Positions 25,780 to 60,854 of a DNA stretch of 64,000 nt are shown piece by piece (positions within the stretch are counted from its first letter, which is position 1; each line of letters opens with the position of its first letter). The notes under the pieces were generated by a model. That model was not told the DNA's origin, did not search any database, and saw nothing but the letters and a program-made list of their open reading frames with translations. Source of the stretch: Glandiceps talaboti (Eukaryota > Hemichordata > Enteropneusta > Spengelidae); assembly GCF_964340395.1 (NCBI RefSeq), contig NC_135565.1:1813501-1877500 (forward strand), given 5' to 3'. A program made the translations under genes and the position numbers.

Positions 25780-25985
25780 TTTGTTTTGAACAATTTCCCA
25801 ACTAGACACCAAAAGTAATGTCCCCATCAAATAGGAAGGCAATTGGTCTGGCAGTTTTTGAGTTTAAGTCATCCATACACAGACAGACTGACAGTGACAG
25901 ACAGACACTGCACCATGCCTATAGCACTACTGAACCTTATCAGTTCAGATATGCTAAAACCGTTTCTACAAAAGGGCTGTCAGAG
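25780..25985 (+). repeat. Dispersed repeat family A, tail fragment
   Basis: Matches the 3' end of copies at 13.8 and 55.0 kb (AACTAGACACCAAAAGTA, ACAG run, CACCATGCCTATAGCACTAC). Only the tail is present and it begins exactly where the 62-bp array ends, so the array may have grown within the element. Confidence 0.65.
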
Positions 25986-26282
25986 CCAACCTCGTAGCCC
26001 CAATATCTGCATATTTTTTGCATGTTCCAGAGTATCTTAGGGAAGTCTCTGATCTAACAGTTTCTTCCTCGGAAACCTCTAGAAGGGTGCACAGACCCTC
26101 AAAGTTCAACTTTTTGGGAAATGAAAATGAACTGACTGGACACAATTTTGTTATTATTTATTTACTACACATTTGTTACATCACTGGCAAAAAAAAAATT
26201 ACATCCTTAGGTAAAACTAAAAGGGTAAAAGGAGAATTGAAAATAACAAAGCTAGTCCAGTCCCTCTCCTACACAACATTTT

Positions 26283-27570
26283 GACCTATGCTGACCACTG
26301 ACTAGCGTGGTTTGTGGCCCAAGAGGGTGAATTTCTCCCATACATGATTTTGGCTATGCTGACCACTGACTAGTGTGTGGTTTGTAGCTCAAGGGGGTGA
26401 ATTTCTCCCATACATGATTTGGGCTATGCTAACCACTGACTTGACTGGTTGGTGGCCCACAAGGGTGAATTTCTCCCATACACTATTTCAGCTACATGTA
26501 TGCTGACCACTGACTTGACCGGTTGGTGGCCCACAAGGGTGAATTTCTCCCATATATGATTTCGGCTACATGTATGCTGACCACCGACTTGACCGGTTGG
26601 TGGCCCAAGAGGGTGAATTTCTCCCATATATGATTTCGGCTACATGTATGCTGACCACCGACTTGACCGGTTGGTGGCCCAAGAGGGTGAATTTCTCCCA
26701 TATATGATTTCGGCTACATGTATGCTGACCACCGACTTGACCGGTTGGTGGCCCACAAGGGTGAATTTCTCCCATATATGATTTCAGCTACATGTATGCT
26801 GACCACCGACTTGACCGATTGGTGGCCCAAGAGGGTGAATTTCTCCCATATATGATTTCAGCTATGCTGGCCATCGAATTGACCGGTTGGTGGCCCACAA
26901 GGGTGAATTTCTCCCATATATGATTTCAGCTATGCTGACCATCGAATTGACCAGCTGGTGGCCCACAAGGGTGAATTTCTCCCATATATGATTTCAGCTA
27001 TGCTGACCATCGAATTGACCGGTTGGTGGCCCACAAGGGTGAATTTCTCCCATATATGATTTCAGCTATGCTGACCATCGAATTGACCAGCTGGTGGCCC
27101 ACAAGGGTGAATTTCTCCCATATATGATTTCAGCTATGCTGACCATCGAATTGACCAGCTGGTGGCCCACAAGGGTGAATTTCTCCCATATATGATTTCA
27201 GCTATGCTGACCATCGAATTGACCGGTTGGTGGCCCACAAGGGTGAATTTCTCCCATATATGATTTCAGCTATGCTGACCATCGAATTGACCAGCTGGTG
27301 GCCCACAAGGGTGAATTTCTCCCACACATGATTTCAGCTATGCTGACCATCGAATTGACCAGCTGGTGGCCCACAAGGGTGAATTTCTCCCACACATGAT
27401 TTTCAGCTATGCTGACCATCGAATTGACCAGCTGGTGGCCCACAAGGGTGAATTTCTCCCACACATGATTTCAGCTATGCTGACCATCGAATTGACCAGC
27501 TGGTGGCCCAAGAGGGTGAATTTCTCCCACACATGATTTCAGCTATGCTGACCATCGAATTGACCTGAAG
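26283..27570. repeat. 65-74 bp minisatellite, about 19 copies
   Basis: Units contain AGGGTGAATTTCTCCCATA, TATGCTGACCA and TTGACCGGTTGGTGGCCCA. The first units carry an extra ACATGTATG segment and the right-hand ones lack it, giving a gradient of variants along the array. Confidence 0.95.
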
Positions 27571-28236
27571 ACTTCAAGAGGGTTAATTTTCATGGATATA
27601 TTTCAACACACGTGAATGAAACTAAAAATTCACAAACACTAGATACAGTCTAGGTCAAATAGATAGTAGGTCAAGATACACATTTAGTATCTTTTGCTTT
27701 CATTCTGCCATGCTAACCCACAGATCAGACTATTAGGGCAGTGTAATAAGCCCAGACCAACCCACAGATCACTTCAGACTATTACTATTAGGGCAGTGTG
27801 ATAAGCCCAGACCAATGACTTTATTACAGTCTAATCTACTGCTATACTAACCCATATCATGTACATTGTATCTCCAGTCACATTACATCCTGGAGTAAGG
27901 AAATGAGTGCAAAGATTACAGGATGGTTAAGGTCAGATATCAATCAATATGAACATCTACTGGTACATGCTAGTTACATGAAGTACATTGTAGGACAACA
28001 TCCAGTGATAAAAAAACAGAAATGAGTCAATCAAATTAAGCTCAGTTTCGGGTGTTTTTTTTTATTTTTTTGTTGTTTTTTTTGTTTATTTAGTGGTGTA
28101 CTTCCCCAGTGCAAAGTGAAGCTAAATAGTTGTATGGATTTCTGTACATTTCTATACATGGGTAAATGGTGTATTATCTTAAACTCATGGAGAACTATAC
28201 ATTTATACATATATATAGGCCTGTATACTTTTGAAA
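27571..28236. other. No gene seen
   Basis: Contains a partial duplication around CCCACAGATCA (27717-27810) and a T-rich run at 28050-28090. No exon-like segment. Confidence 0.5.
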
Positions 28237-28600
28237 AAATAGTCCCAAAGGCGTTGTAGCACAACTGCAGTTTTCAAAAATGTTTACCCACATGCTGATC
28301 AATCCTAGGTATAGGTGTTCATTTGCTGAATGACTATCTAGTTGCCTAGTCATATTTTCATACATTTTTTGAATGTTTGCTCACTTGTCTATGAATCCCT
28401 GATGTTATCTTTGCAATACGTGATAATTTGGCTGTTGCTATGGGTGTGGTCTTGTTGCTAGGTATATTTGCATACATTTATTCAATGTGTATTCATTTGT
28501 CTATTAATCCCTGTTATCTTTGCAATATACATGATCATTTGGCAGACCATAGACCCTACGGTAGGGTCTATGGGCAGACAGACAGACAGACAGACAGAGA
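28237..28600 (+). repeat. Dispersed repeat family A, copy 5, ending in a hairpin and ACAG microsatellite
   Basis: Starts near CAAAGGCGTTGTAGCACAAC and keeps one or two ~110-bp subrepeats. It is cut short at a 13-bp perfect inverted repeat (28547-28573: CCATAGACCCTAC, G, GTAGGGTCTATGG), then (ACAG)n. Confidence 0.8.
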
Positions 28601-28727
28601 CAGACAGACATACATACATACATACATACATACATGTACACAGTGACACATACATACATACATACATACATACATACATACATACATACATACATACATA
28701 CATACATACATACATACATACATACAT
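28574..28727. repeat. (ACAG)n and (ACAT)n microsatellites
   Basis: Short ACAG run, then ACAT units to 28727, interrupted once by GTACACAGTGAC. The ORFs across it are artefacts. Confidence 0.98.
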
Positions 28728-29410
28728 CAAATTAATAAATTACTTTTAATGTTTACATGTACATGCCATAAATAATCTCTATGAGCACATAAGTATTCAG
28801 TCAATTACTAGTGGATTTAAATAAACAGATCATTTATTTACACAAATACTGGTGTTTATTTTATTTCATTTGTTAGTTTTGGTCTTTGACTATCCTGAAC
28901 TTTATTGACAACCTTGTAGACTCAAACTACTAGGAACCACTGAGGGCATTAGTATCAATTATGTATGCATAAACTATACACATTGGTAATGTGAATGTTT
29001 AGCACTTTTCCAGGGTAACTGAAGAAAATGTAAACATTCAAAACAAGTTACACAATGAACTACAAAACAAATTAAAAAAGGGTTCAACAGGGTTGAATAT
29101 GTTGAAGTAATCATTTTTGTAAATATTCATGGGGGGGGGGGGGGTGTAAATATACAATATTGTGTGTGCAATTAGCCCAGCACATGTAACGTGTGAACTT
29201 CACAATAACCCTACCACCCCCCACCCCACCCCAGTGGCCAGCAAACAAGTTTCTTGAGTTTTAAAACATGAATAAATTAATGTACATGTATAATAGTTAT
29301 CCTCAGTGACCCATGACCTCACAATAGTTACATTTGAATTTCTGATTTAAATCAGAAATATGTAATTTGTAAATGAATAAAGTAGAAATTATCATCCAGT
29401 GGGCACTCTT
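28728..29410. other. No gene seen; G-run and a 22-bp palindrome
   Basis: Holds a G-run at about 29131-29144, an ACCCC-rich patch near 29210, and a perfect 22-bp palindrome at 29338-29359 (ATTTCTGATTT and its reverse complement). Confidence 0.6.
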
Positions 29411-29812
29411 ATAGCTAAAATGATGTCGGCTTGATGTTTCATTCATGGGACATTACAGCTAAAATGATGTCGGCTTGGTGTTTCATTCATGGGACATTAC
29501 AGCTAAAATGATGTTGGCTTGGTGTTTCATTCATGGGACATTACAGCTAAAATGATGTTGGCTTGGTGTTTCATTCATGGGACATTACAGCTAAAATGAT
29601 GTTGGCTTGGTGTTTCATTCATGGGACATTACAGCTAAAATGATGTCGGCTTGGTGTTTCATTCATGGGACATTACAGCTAAAATGATGTCGGCTTGGTG
29701 TTTCATTCATGGGACATTACAGCTAAAATGATGTTGGCTTGGTGTTTCATTCATGGGACATTACAGCTAAAATGATGTTGGCTTGGTGTTTCATTCATGG
29801 GACATTATGTTT
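29411..29812. repeat. 44-bp minisatellite, 9 copies
   Basis: Unit contains ACAGCTAAAATGATGTYGGC and TTGGTGTTTCATTCATGGGA. Nearly perfect; a C/T variant alternates between blocks. Confidence 0.95.
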
Positions 29813-30370
29813 TTGACACAAAGATGTAGACATATTTCAACTCTAGACTAACAATAAGAGAGACACAATAAACACATCAGTATCCTTTACCCAATCATAA
29901 TGCTTCAGTGGTAGGACACTATTCATGATTATTCAACTTCAGTGTAACGGTGATTAAAATACCACAATACCAATATTTTTGCCCAAAATTTACATTAGAC
30001 TGAGTGGCAAAATTAATACTTTATGCTACAAATATGTAAATCGGCGTGGAAGTCTGTGTCCGATTACCAATACTGTGGTCCAATTACTAAGTCATCGATG
30101 TAGGGTTATAAATTCGGACACTACGTTATCACCAAACTTCTAAAGTTATTTCTGACTTTAAACCCTATTAAAAAAGACCCTAAGGAAAATGTCTAAGCAG
30201 CAATGATGGGTGTTAATTCTTTGCAGTGTTTATCCAATAGTAATCGTCAAATAACATGACCGTGTCTGAAAACTGTGACAGTGAGTCTACAGTTAGGGAA
30301 AAGACATACTGGCCATGAACAATAATTTGGAAACTACATTTACATATATAAGAGATGTCAAATTCATATA
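29813..30370. other. No gene seen
   Basis: Unique AT-rich sequence without exon-like segments. Confidence 0.45.
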
Positions 30371-30372
30371 GA

Positions 30373-31633
30373 CAGCATACTTTGAGAAAGTATAGACAGT
30401 GGACTGTCTATAGGTAAAGTCAATAGACATACTTTAACAAAGTATAGACAGTGGACTGTCTATGGGTAAAGTCAATAGACATACTTTTAACAAAGTATAG
30501 ACAGTGGACTGTCTATAGGTAAAGTCAATAGACATACTTTAACAAAGTATAGACAGTGGACTGTCTATGGGTAAAGTCAATAGACATACTTTCAACAAAG
30601 TATAGACAGTGGACTGTCTATAGGTAAAGTCAATAGACATACTTTAACAAAGTATAGACAGTGGACTGTCTATGGGTAAAGTCAATAGACATACTTTAAC
30701 AAAGTATAGACAGTGGACTGTCTATAGGTAAAGTCAATAGACATATTTTAACAAAGTATAGACAGTGGACTGTCTATGGGTAAAGTCAATAGACATATTT
30801 TAACAAAGTATAGACAGTGGACTGTCTATGGGTAAAGTCAATAGACATATTTTAACAAAGTATAGACAGTGGACTGTCTATGGGTAAAGTCAATAGACAT
30901 ATTTTAACAAAGTATAGACAGTGGACTGTCTATGGGTAAAGTCAATAGACATACTTTAACAAAGTATAGACAGTGGACTGTCTATGGGTAAAGTCAATAG
31001 ACATACTTTAACAAAGTATAGACAGTGGACTGTCTATGGGTAAAGTCAATAGACATACTTTTAACAAAGTATAGACAGTGGACTGTCTATGGGTAAAGTC
31101 AATAGACATACTTTTAACAAAGTATAGACAGTGGACTGTCTATGGGTAAAGTCAATAGACATACTTTTAACAAAGTATAGACAGTGGACTGTCTATAGGT
31201 AAAGTCAATAGACATATTTTTAACAAAGTATAGACAGTGGACTGTCTATGGGTAAAGTCAATAGACATACTTTTAACAAAGTATAGACAGTGGACTGTCT
31301 ATGGGTAAAGTCAATAGACATACTTTTAACAAAGTATAGACAGTGGACTGTCTATGGGTAAAGTCAATAGACATACTTTTAACAAAGTATAGACAGTGGA
31401 CTGTCTATGGGTAAAGTCAATAGACATACTTTTAACAAAGTATAGACAGTGGACTGTCTATGGGTAAAGTCAATAGACATACTTTAACAAAGTATAGACA
31501 GTGGACTGTCTATGGGTAAAGTCAATAGACATACTTTTAACAAAGTATAGACAGTGGACTGTCTATGGGTAAAGTCAATAGACATACTTTAACAAAGTAT
31601 AGACAGTGGACTGTCTATGGGTAAAGTCAATAA
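30373..31633. repeat. 52-53 bp minisatellite with internal hairpin, about 24 copies
   Basis: Each unit contains the dyad ATAGACAG-TGGA-CTGTCTAT (extending to TATAGACAG/CTGTCTATA in some units), then GGGTAAAGTCAATAGACATA. Units with TATAGG and TATGGG alternate in the left part of the array; the right part is mostly TATGGG. Confidence 0.95.
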
Positions 31634-33480
31634 AACTCTGAATCTACAAATGTACATGTTTTTCTGTGACAAGTTAGCATCCTTGGCGGCCAATGTATTT
31701 GAGTGGGTTTGGCCACTTTTAAGTACATTACTGGGAATAGGAAAACAAAGATGTCCTGTGACCAGAAAAAAACTTTCAAACAGACTTCCAACAGAAATGA
31801 ACAGAAATGTTGAATTTGTACATGCCATTACCATTTATTGATGTACATGCAACTGAAATATAAATTGTAGGGGTTCCAAACATTGTAGGGGTGTTCCAAA
31901 CATATATACTGTACAACGTCTGCTCCCCAGTACTATTACTAATAAATATACGACATCTACACACAGAAATAGTAGCAATAGACCATGTACAGTGTGGTAT
32001 TGACGGAAACGAAGTTCCATTGTATTAGTTACAATGGCGGCAGTTCAGAGAACACACCCTACCCTCTGCTACCCAGAATACTACTAATATTTTGTGACGT
32101 TGTTGAGCAATGCCTAACCCTGATCAACTACCATAGTCGTCAGACAGACCATGATGGTCATTTGCATGTATACTTTGAACTCACTATAAAACACACCGTT
32201 ATCAGTCGACAGAAAAATTAAGAAAAAAACTCCATAGCCGTTCGGCCGACACTCGTCCTGCTTGCATACATTTCGTCCTTCCGAAACGTGTGCACCGTCT
32301 GCATATATATATGCCGACACCTGTAGTAGTACTACTACTATAGACATACCACCCACATTAACAGCTACTCAGTACTGCATATTGACAATTTTATGTTTAC
32401 ACACTTGAAATGCATAAAAGAACATCAAGTACAATGCACCAAACCCATTCGTATTTTAAGCTTGTATTTCGTCCGTGAAATAATAATATATTCAGTGACG
32501 TAAACAAATCCTCACGAAGTTCAGTATACAAGTTACTGCACTGGTACGTTATTGCACAACAATCCCAACATACACAACAACATTGTCGCCGTGTGTTGTC
32601 TTCTTATCTATTTACAAATGACTCTTTCCTGTGTTCGACTCCAATAAATATAGATTTGAACTATTTCATTAAATAATAGACCCTACAAGATGATTAAATG
32701 CCAATACATCGGTAGATCAAAGTCTGAGAGGTTGTGCGTGGCCGTCGTGTGCTGTCTGGCACCCTGGTTTGCATAACAACGTTGTCGTCGTCACCACCGC
32801 AAGGAAACGCGTTTTTGTTAACGTCATTGTCACAAAACACTGTCAGTGTAGTGACAACCACCATTCACTCACTAACTATGTAGTAATACGTTTCAACTCA
32901 CCTAAATACTGTTTTCCCAGGCACAATATTTCAAGTTTCCGGTGGAAAATCCCTTATTTTGCCCACTCCACCCTTTCTAGCATAACATGGCGGATGGTAT
33001 AGTAAATGATCGTATGTACTGAAACGACTAAGTGACCTTTGAACCCAATGAAGCATGTGACACACAAATCAACGATTACACAATTGTTAGCAAAATAACA
33101 AAAGATGACAATGACAAAAACATGATATGCTCCAAGCTTGGAGTTGCCGGTGAAAAGTATTGTCCAAGAAATAAAAAAAAAGTCATGGAAAATTAGTAAA
33201 ATTCAATACGCCGCTGCAGGAAATGAAGTTATGTCATAAACTATTAGTTCTGGAGAGTCCGATGATATTATTTTAGACTGCTTTCACAAAAAGTTGTCGG
33301 GAGGAGGGGGTGGGGGGTCGGGAGATTTTTTGTCAAACCCCCAATGTTTTTTAAGTACCCACCCCCTTGCCATAACCCAGAATTTTTAAATAGCCCCCTC
33401 AGCCTAGATCAAAATTTTTGAAGTAACCCCCCCCCTTCCATTTGAAATTGCAGATACAATTTGTTTTACAATACACGCAC
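31634..33480. promoter_or_regulatory. Gene-poor stretch with promoter-like features (ATGGCGG motifs)
   Basis: Less AT-rich than its surroundings, with scattered CpG. ATGGCGGC occurs at 32034-32041 and ATGGCGG at 32987-32993; this core is the YY1 site often found just downstream of animal transcription starts, here in plus orientation. Neither ATG opens a useful frame before a stop. The region could be the distal promoter of the Act1-like gene or of an unseen gene. Around 33300-33440 lie G- and C-run-rich phrases like those at 34.1 and 37.5 kb. Confidence 0.25.
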
Positions 33481-33481
33481 T

Positions 33482-33570
33482 CATACATACATACATACAT
33501 ACATACATACATACATACATACATACATACATACATACATACATACATACATACATACATACATACATAA
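33482..33570. repeat. (CATA)n microsatellite
   Basis: About 22 uninterrupted CATA units. Confidence 0.99.
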
Positions 33571-34072
33571 ACTGATTACATTACCATCCAAGTACCCTGC
33601 CTGTAAAACAATATCTACCAAGACATTCTCTTTGCAAAAATTAAAACAATGTGTTTTACTGTTTCTGTCCCCGTACTGGGATATTTGGGAACTTTTTTCC
33701 TTTAAAAAAATAATCTATCAAACATGTCATTGTCCTTCGCTCAAGTGTTTTTGAAGTAGGCATATGATCATTTTAATTGACAGCAACATGTCTTTAGATA
33801 TTCACGTTTGAAAATATTTTGTCATTATTTTAAAACTATTTCTCTATTTTTTGCGGATACATGGACTCGGAGGCTCCTAGTTTTTATGAAGACAAAAACC
33901 TCTCTAATACACCTGAAAGAAAATCATTGCCACTACTTCATTAATAGACTACATATAACTGTTGTCAACAGTGTATTTATTTCCTTGATGTGTTGCAGTT
34001 GAATGTCTTCTTAATGACAGTTACAAATGTTGATGCACGTGTTATTTAAAAATAGTTTTGTATTGGAATGTA
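33571..34072. other. No gene seen
   Basis: AT-rich unique sequence; short ORFs only. Confidence 0.45.
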
Positions 34073-34074
34073 CT

Positions 34075-34463
34075 AGGGGACCGATAGGTTTCTTCGGCCG
34101 GGGGGGGGGTGGATTTGTAGTCACCCTGTTTTTGAAATTGGCAGTGGGGGAGGGTCATATTGTTTTCAAAATTGTGGATAGGGGGGTCATTGTGTTTTGG
34201 ATTGTGATGGAAGAAAAAAAATCATTTTCTTTTCTACAATGGCACATAGCCTTGTCTGAAATGTGGTACAGGTCAATATTTGTTCTTCTCCCTGTTTCTT
34301 ATATGAATTCTTTAATATTACTTATTAGTTCAAACATAACTATACATATACATATACATGTATTACCTAGCTACCACACTAGTTACAGAGCATGTCGTGT
34401 AAATGCTTGGCGGAATCCACCGCCCCCCCCCCCCCCGGGCTGGAGAAACTGACCGGTCCCTAG
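34075..34463. mobile_element. MITE-like element with ~40-bp inverted termini
   Basis: The left end AGGGGACCGATAGGTTTCTT, followed by a G-run and GTGGATT, mirrors the right end AATCCACCG, C-run and GGAGAAACTGACCGGTCCCT. Both ends abut CTAG. The interior has GGGGGAGGGTCATATTG-type phrases and no meaningful gene; the 141-codon frame here simply runs across the element. Confidence 0.65.
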
Positions 34464-37440
<2,977 letters not shown>

Positions 37441-37600
37441 GTTAGGGTGCCGTCAGTAATTACGGGGGGAGGGGGTAGGGTATGTCTGAGCTGTAAAATG
37501 TGACCCTCCCCTATTCCTTTTTCTAAAATGTGACCCTCCCCCAATCCCAAGTTCTAAAATCCGACCCTCCCCATCTCAAAATGACAATTCACTGATATAC
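37441..37600. repeat. Short repeat of TGTGACCCTCCCC phrases
   Basis: Three degenerate copies of CTAAAATGTGACCCTCCCC with a G-run before them, related in style to 33300-33440. Confidence 0.5.
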
Positions 37601-37622
37601 GGATGGAAATTATATGGACAGA

Positions 37623-37993
37623 TTAAAAGGGGCAGTAGACGTAACTTTTGATGATTTTTCAGTATGTTTTGTTCTGTGTATCAGCTACAGTTTTCAGTTT
37701 CTTGTTCTACTCCATAGCGCACATTGAAACATTGACATGTATTTGACAAACGCTTGTAAACACAGCCTGTATATGTACAAACTGCATTGTTATTTTTGAC
37801 AAGTGAATTTTAGTCTGGACTAAAATAATCAACAATAACAGTGCACTTTACACATATACAGGCTGTGTTGACAAGCCAAATACAGGGTATTTCAACAGTC
37901 ATGTTTTAAGGAGTTGAACAAGAAACTGCACTTGACACACGGAACAAAAGTATTGAAAAAAAGATCATCAAGTTACAGATACTGTCCCTTTAA
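37623..37993. mobile_element. Fold-back MITE with TTAA at both ends, 371 bp
   Basis: Imperfect inverted repeats run from both ends almost to the centre: AAGGGGCAGTA on the left against TACTGTCCCTTT on the right, CAGTTTCTTGTTC against GAACAAGAAACTG, and AACACAGCCTGTATATG against CATATACAGGCTGTGTT. TTAA occurs at 37623-37626 and 37990-37993, a possible target duplication. No ORF. Confidence 0.75.
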
Positions 37994-39780
37994 TGAATTT
38001 GATTATACGACACATATTTCTGCCATGTACAAATATCACCACACTTACTGGTACATTATTCTTTGTTTATAATTGATATCGTGATTTCCATGTGTACACA
38101 CTCTCCCTGAGTAACCTGTAGTAACTCTGAAATCTCAGTATCACTTTGTGCATTACTTTTTCCACTACTCTCACCGTCACTTTCCTATCTCTTCCTAATT
38201 GACAAATCAAATGAATTCAATATCGAATTCGATATCTATATATCTATGGAATGTAGGAAAACCTATAGAATTCTTTATTTCTGTGTGATCAGTAGGACGG
38301 TTTTTGTTAGAAGTCAATAAAGTAGGAGTAGCTATCTTTATAAGTTAGTACTTGGTTGTACAGGCGTCATTCCTTTCCAGAACCTGTTTCTAGACAATTC
38401 CCTTATCCCATAGTAAGCTAAATATACCTTTGCTACAAAATTTATGACTATATGCGGCCTTACAGGTCATGTCTGCAGTAGTTTATAGCAAAAAACTTCT
38501 GTTGGTGTTTCAATAAAAGTGAAAAATTGAGGTAAACTTGCAATTAGACTATGACCTTGACCTTAGATCGAAAAGATCATGTGATAAGGGATTTGCCCGT
38601 CCTCTAAAACTTATATAAGGACACCAGGGCCGTAGCCTGACCAAATTGCCGGGAGGATCGATGGGGGCGGGGTGGGTGGGGGGGGGGGCAGAACTTTGTC
38701 TTGGTGCAATCATGCATTTAAAAATTAGAAAACTATAGACATAATCTAAAGTCTTACAATGCTTGAATATGGTAATAAAATACCAGAATTGAAACAATTA
38801 TGCTATGCATTACATAATATCTGGAAGTATATTTTGTTGTGGCAAAGCTGAAAGATATTTTGCGGATGTGCACTTTGTAAATGACTTCTCCTGAAGTTTA
38901 ATTTGGTTCCAAAAAATAAAGAGCAAAACATTTCAAGACTTTCAGACTTTTGATGGCCCAATGACTGCTCAGCCCACTCCCATGGTCATAAACTTTGGCT
39001 CAATTCTTTTTAGTGCACATTGGATATACAACAGCTGAATTTAATCTCAATTCATGCTTGTATGCATCATCGGAACCAAGTAAACCACTGTATAAGATAT
39101 TATATAATTTGGAATAGACTCAAATGTATATTGTTACATGTACTATTCAGAAAATATAAAGAAATATCCTTAATTCTGAAACAAATGCGAAGCCTGCATG
39201 AGGATATATTGCCCATCACCATAAAAATTCAAATATATGGGTAGGTTAAACAGCCTTTTCAATTTTTCTGGCTTAATGTCGTATCTTTCAAAGTAGTTGC
39301 AGAAAAGATGTCACATTCAAAGTAAAAAAAAATGGATGGTGCTTTCTCAAATAAGTAACACAACAAAATAATCCTTTTCTTCACTCCCAAAACTTTTATG
39401 GCCCTCCTTTATGTCGGAACCCAAGGTGAACTCAGTAGATTCTCCTTGTCATTATCATTGTAATGGAAATTGAAGTTTGGATTTTGATGTCGAAGTTACA
39501 GCTCTTTACTACAAATTCAGGGCCATTCTTTCCATAGCAAATTGTCGCTTCAAAATGATTGCGGAATAACGCTAGTGTCAGTGCAATGAGATATATTATA
39601 CCAAACAACATTTTAACCAAAGACAACGTCGAACACAATTATCATTATTGAAAGTAGATCTTCAAAGAGTGGATCTTAAACTGCGTACCTAGTTTAATAG
39701 TTTTTCAGGGCCACCAAATATTCCAAAAAGAGATCTGCCGTTTTATCAGTAAATGTTTTAATATAAGATGTAAACTTAAA
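37994..39780. other. No firm gene
   Basis: A G-run element fragment lies at 38625-38700 (GGGCCGTAGCCTGACC). A minus-strand frame at 39608-39432 begins with a signal-peptide-like MLFGIIYLIALTLALF but has no recognisable domain or splice donor. Confidence 0.4.
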
Positions 39781-40175
39781 ATGAGATCGAGCGCATCTTC
39801 GGAGTCACTGCTTGCAGCAGGCGACCTCACGTTGAACGACTTTTTCCGTCTTTTGTTTGGAGTTTCACCCTCTGACATTATTGCGACTTGCTATCTTCAA
39901 ATGAAGGAGACTTTCAAGACTACTGTTACTCGCGGAAAATGCAGTGTGCATGTGCGCACTTCTTTTGTACTTTCCTTCGGCCTCGGCTACGGTGGTAGCA
40001 TGCACATTTATATCACTTGCGCGGCTCGACCTCAGGTGGGAATGCGGGTCAAAGGTGACACATGCGCATTGCGTTTTAACTGGTTGCTTTACGTCATTGG
40101 TCTAACACGCATGCGTAGCTCCCAGTGATCTCATCTGAAAAGTGACACGCTGGAGGTTGTTGTAGATTCGTGAAA
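39781..40175. promoter_or_regulatory. CpG-rich, probably divergent promoter upstream of ARL1
   Basis: The most CpG-rich stretch of the window. It contains a DR1 nuclear-receptor-like site GGGTCA-A-AGGTGA (40046-40058), ATGCGCAT (40062-40069), a palindromic ACGCATGCGT (40107-40116, NRF1-like core) and ACGTCATTGG (CRE half-site overlapping an inverted CCAAT) near 40091. No TATA box is apparent, as expected for a housekeeping GTPase. A minus-strand ATG lies 298 bp from the ARL1 ATG, consistent with divergent transcription. Confidence 0.55.
39831..39878 (-). CDS. Candidate first exon of a divergent gene
   Basis: ATG opens MSEGETPNKRRKKSFN and meets a possible donor GTGAGG; the frame stays open to about 39700 if unspliced. 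The KRRKK cluster would suit a nuclear protein. No following exon could be found with confidence, so this rests on the promoter position and sequence character only. Confidence 0.25.

Positions 40176-60854
<20,679 letters not shown>

Noticed and set aside
25314-25818. Three overlapping plus-strand ORFs with the same peptide in different frames
   Set aside because: Frame-shifted readings of one ~62-bp minisatellite.
31589-32356. Short ORFs on both strands after the hairpin array
   Set aside because: A plus-strand reading near 31660-31840 has a hydrophobic stretch but lacks a convincing acceptor or family, so I did not call it.
34027-34452. 141-codon plus-strand ORF
   Set aside because: It spans a MITE-like element with homopolymer runs; composition is Gly/Val/Phe-rich with no domain.
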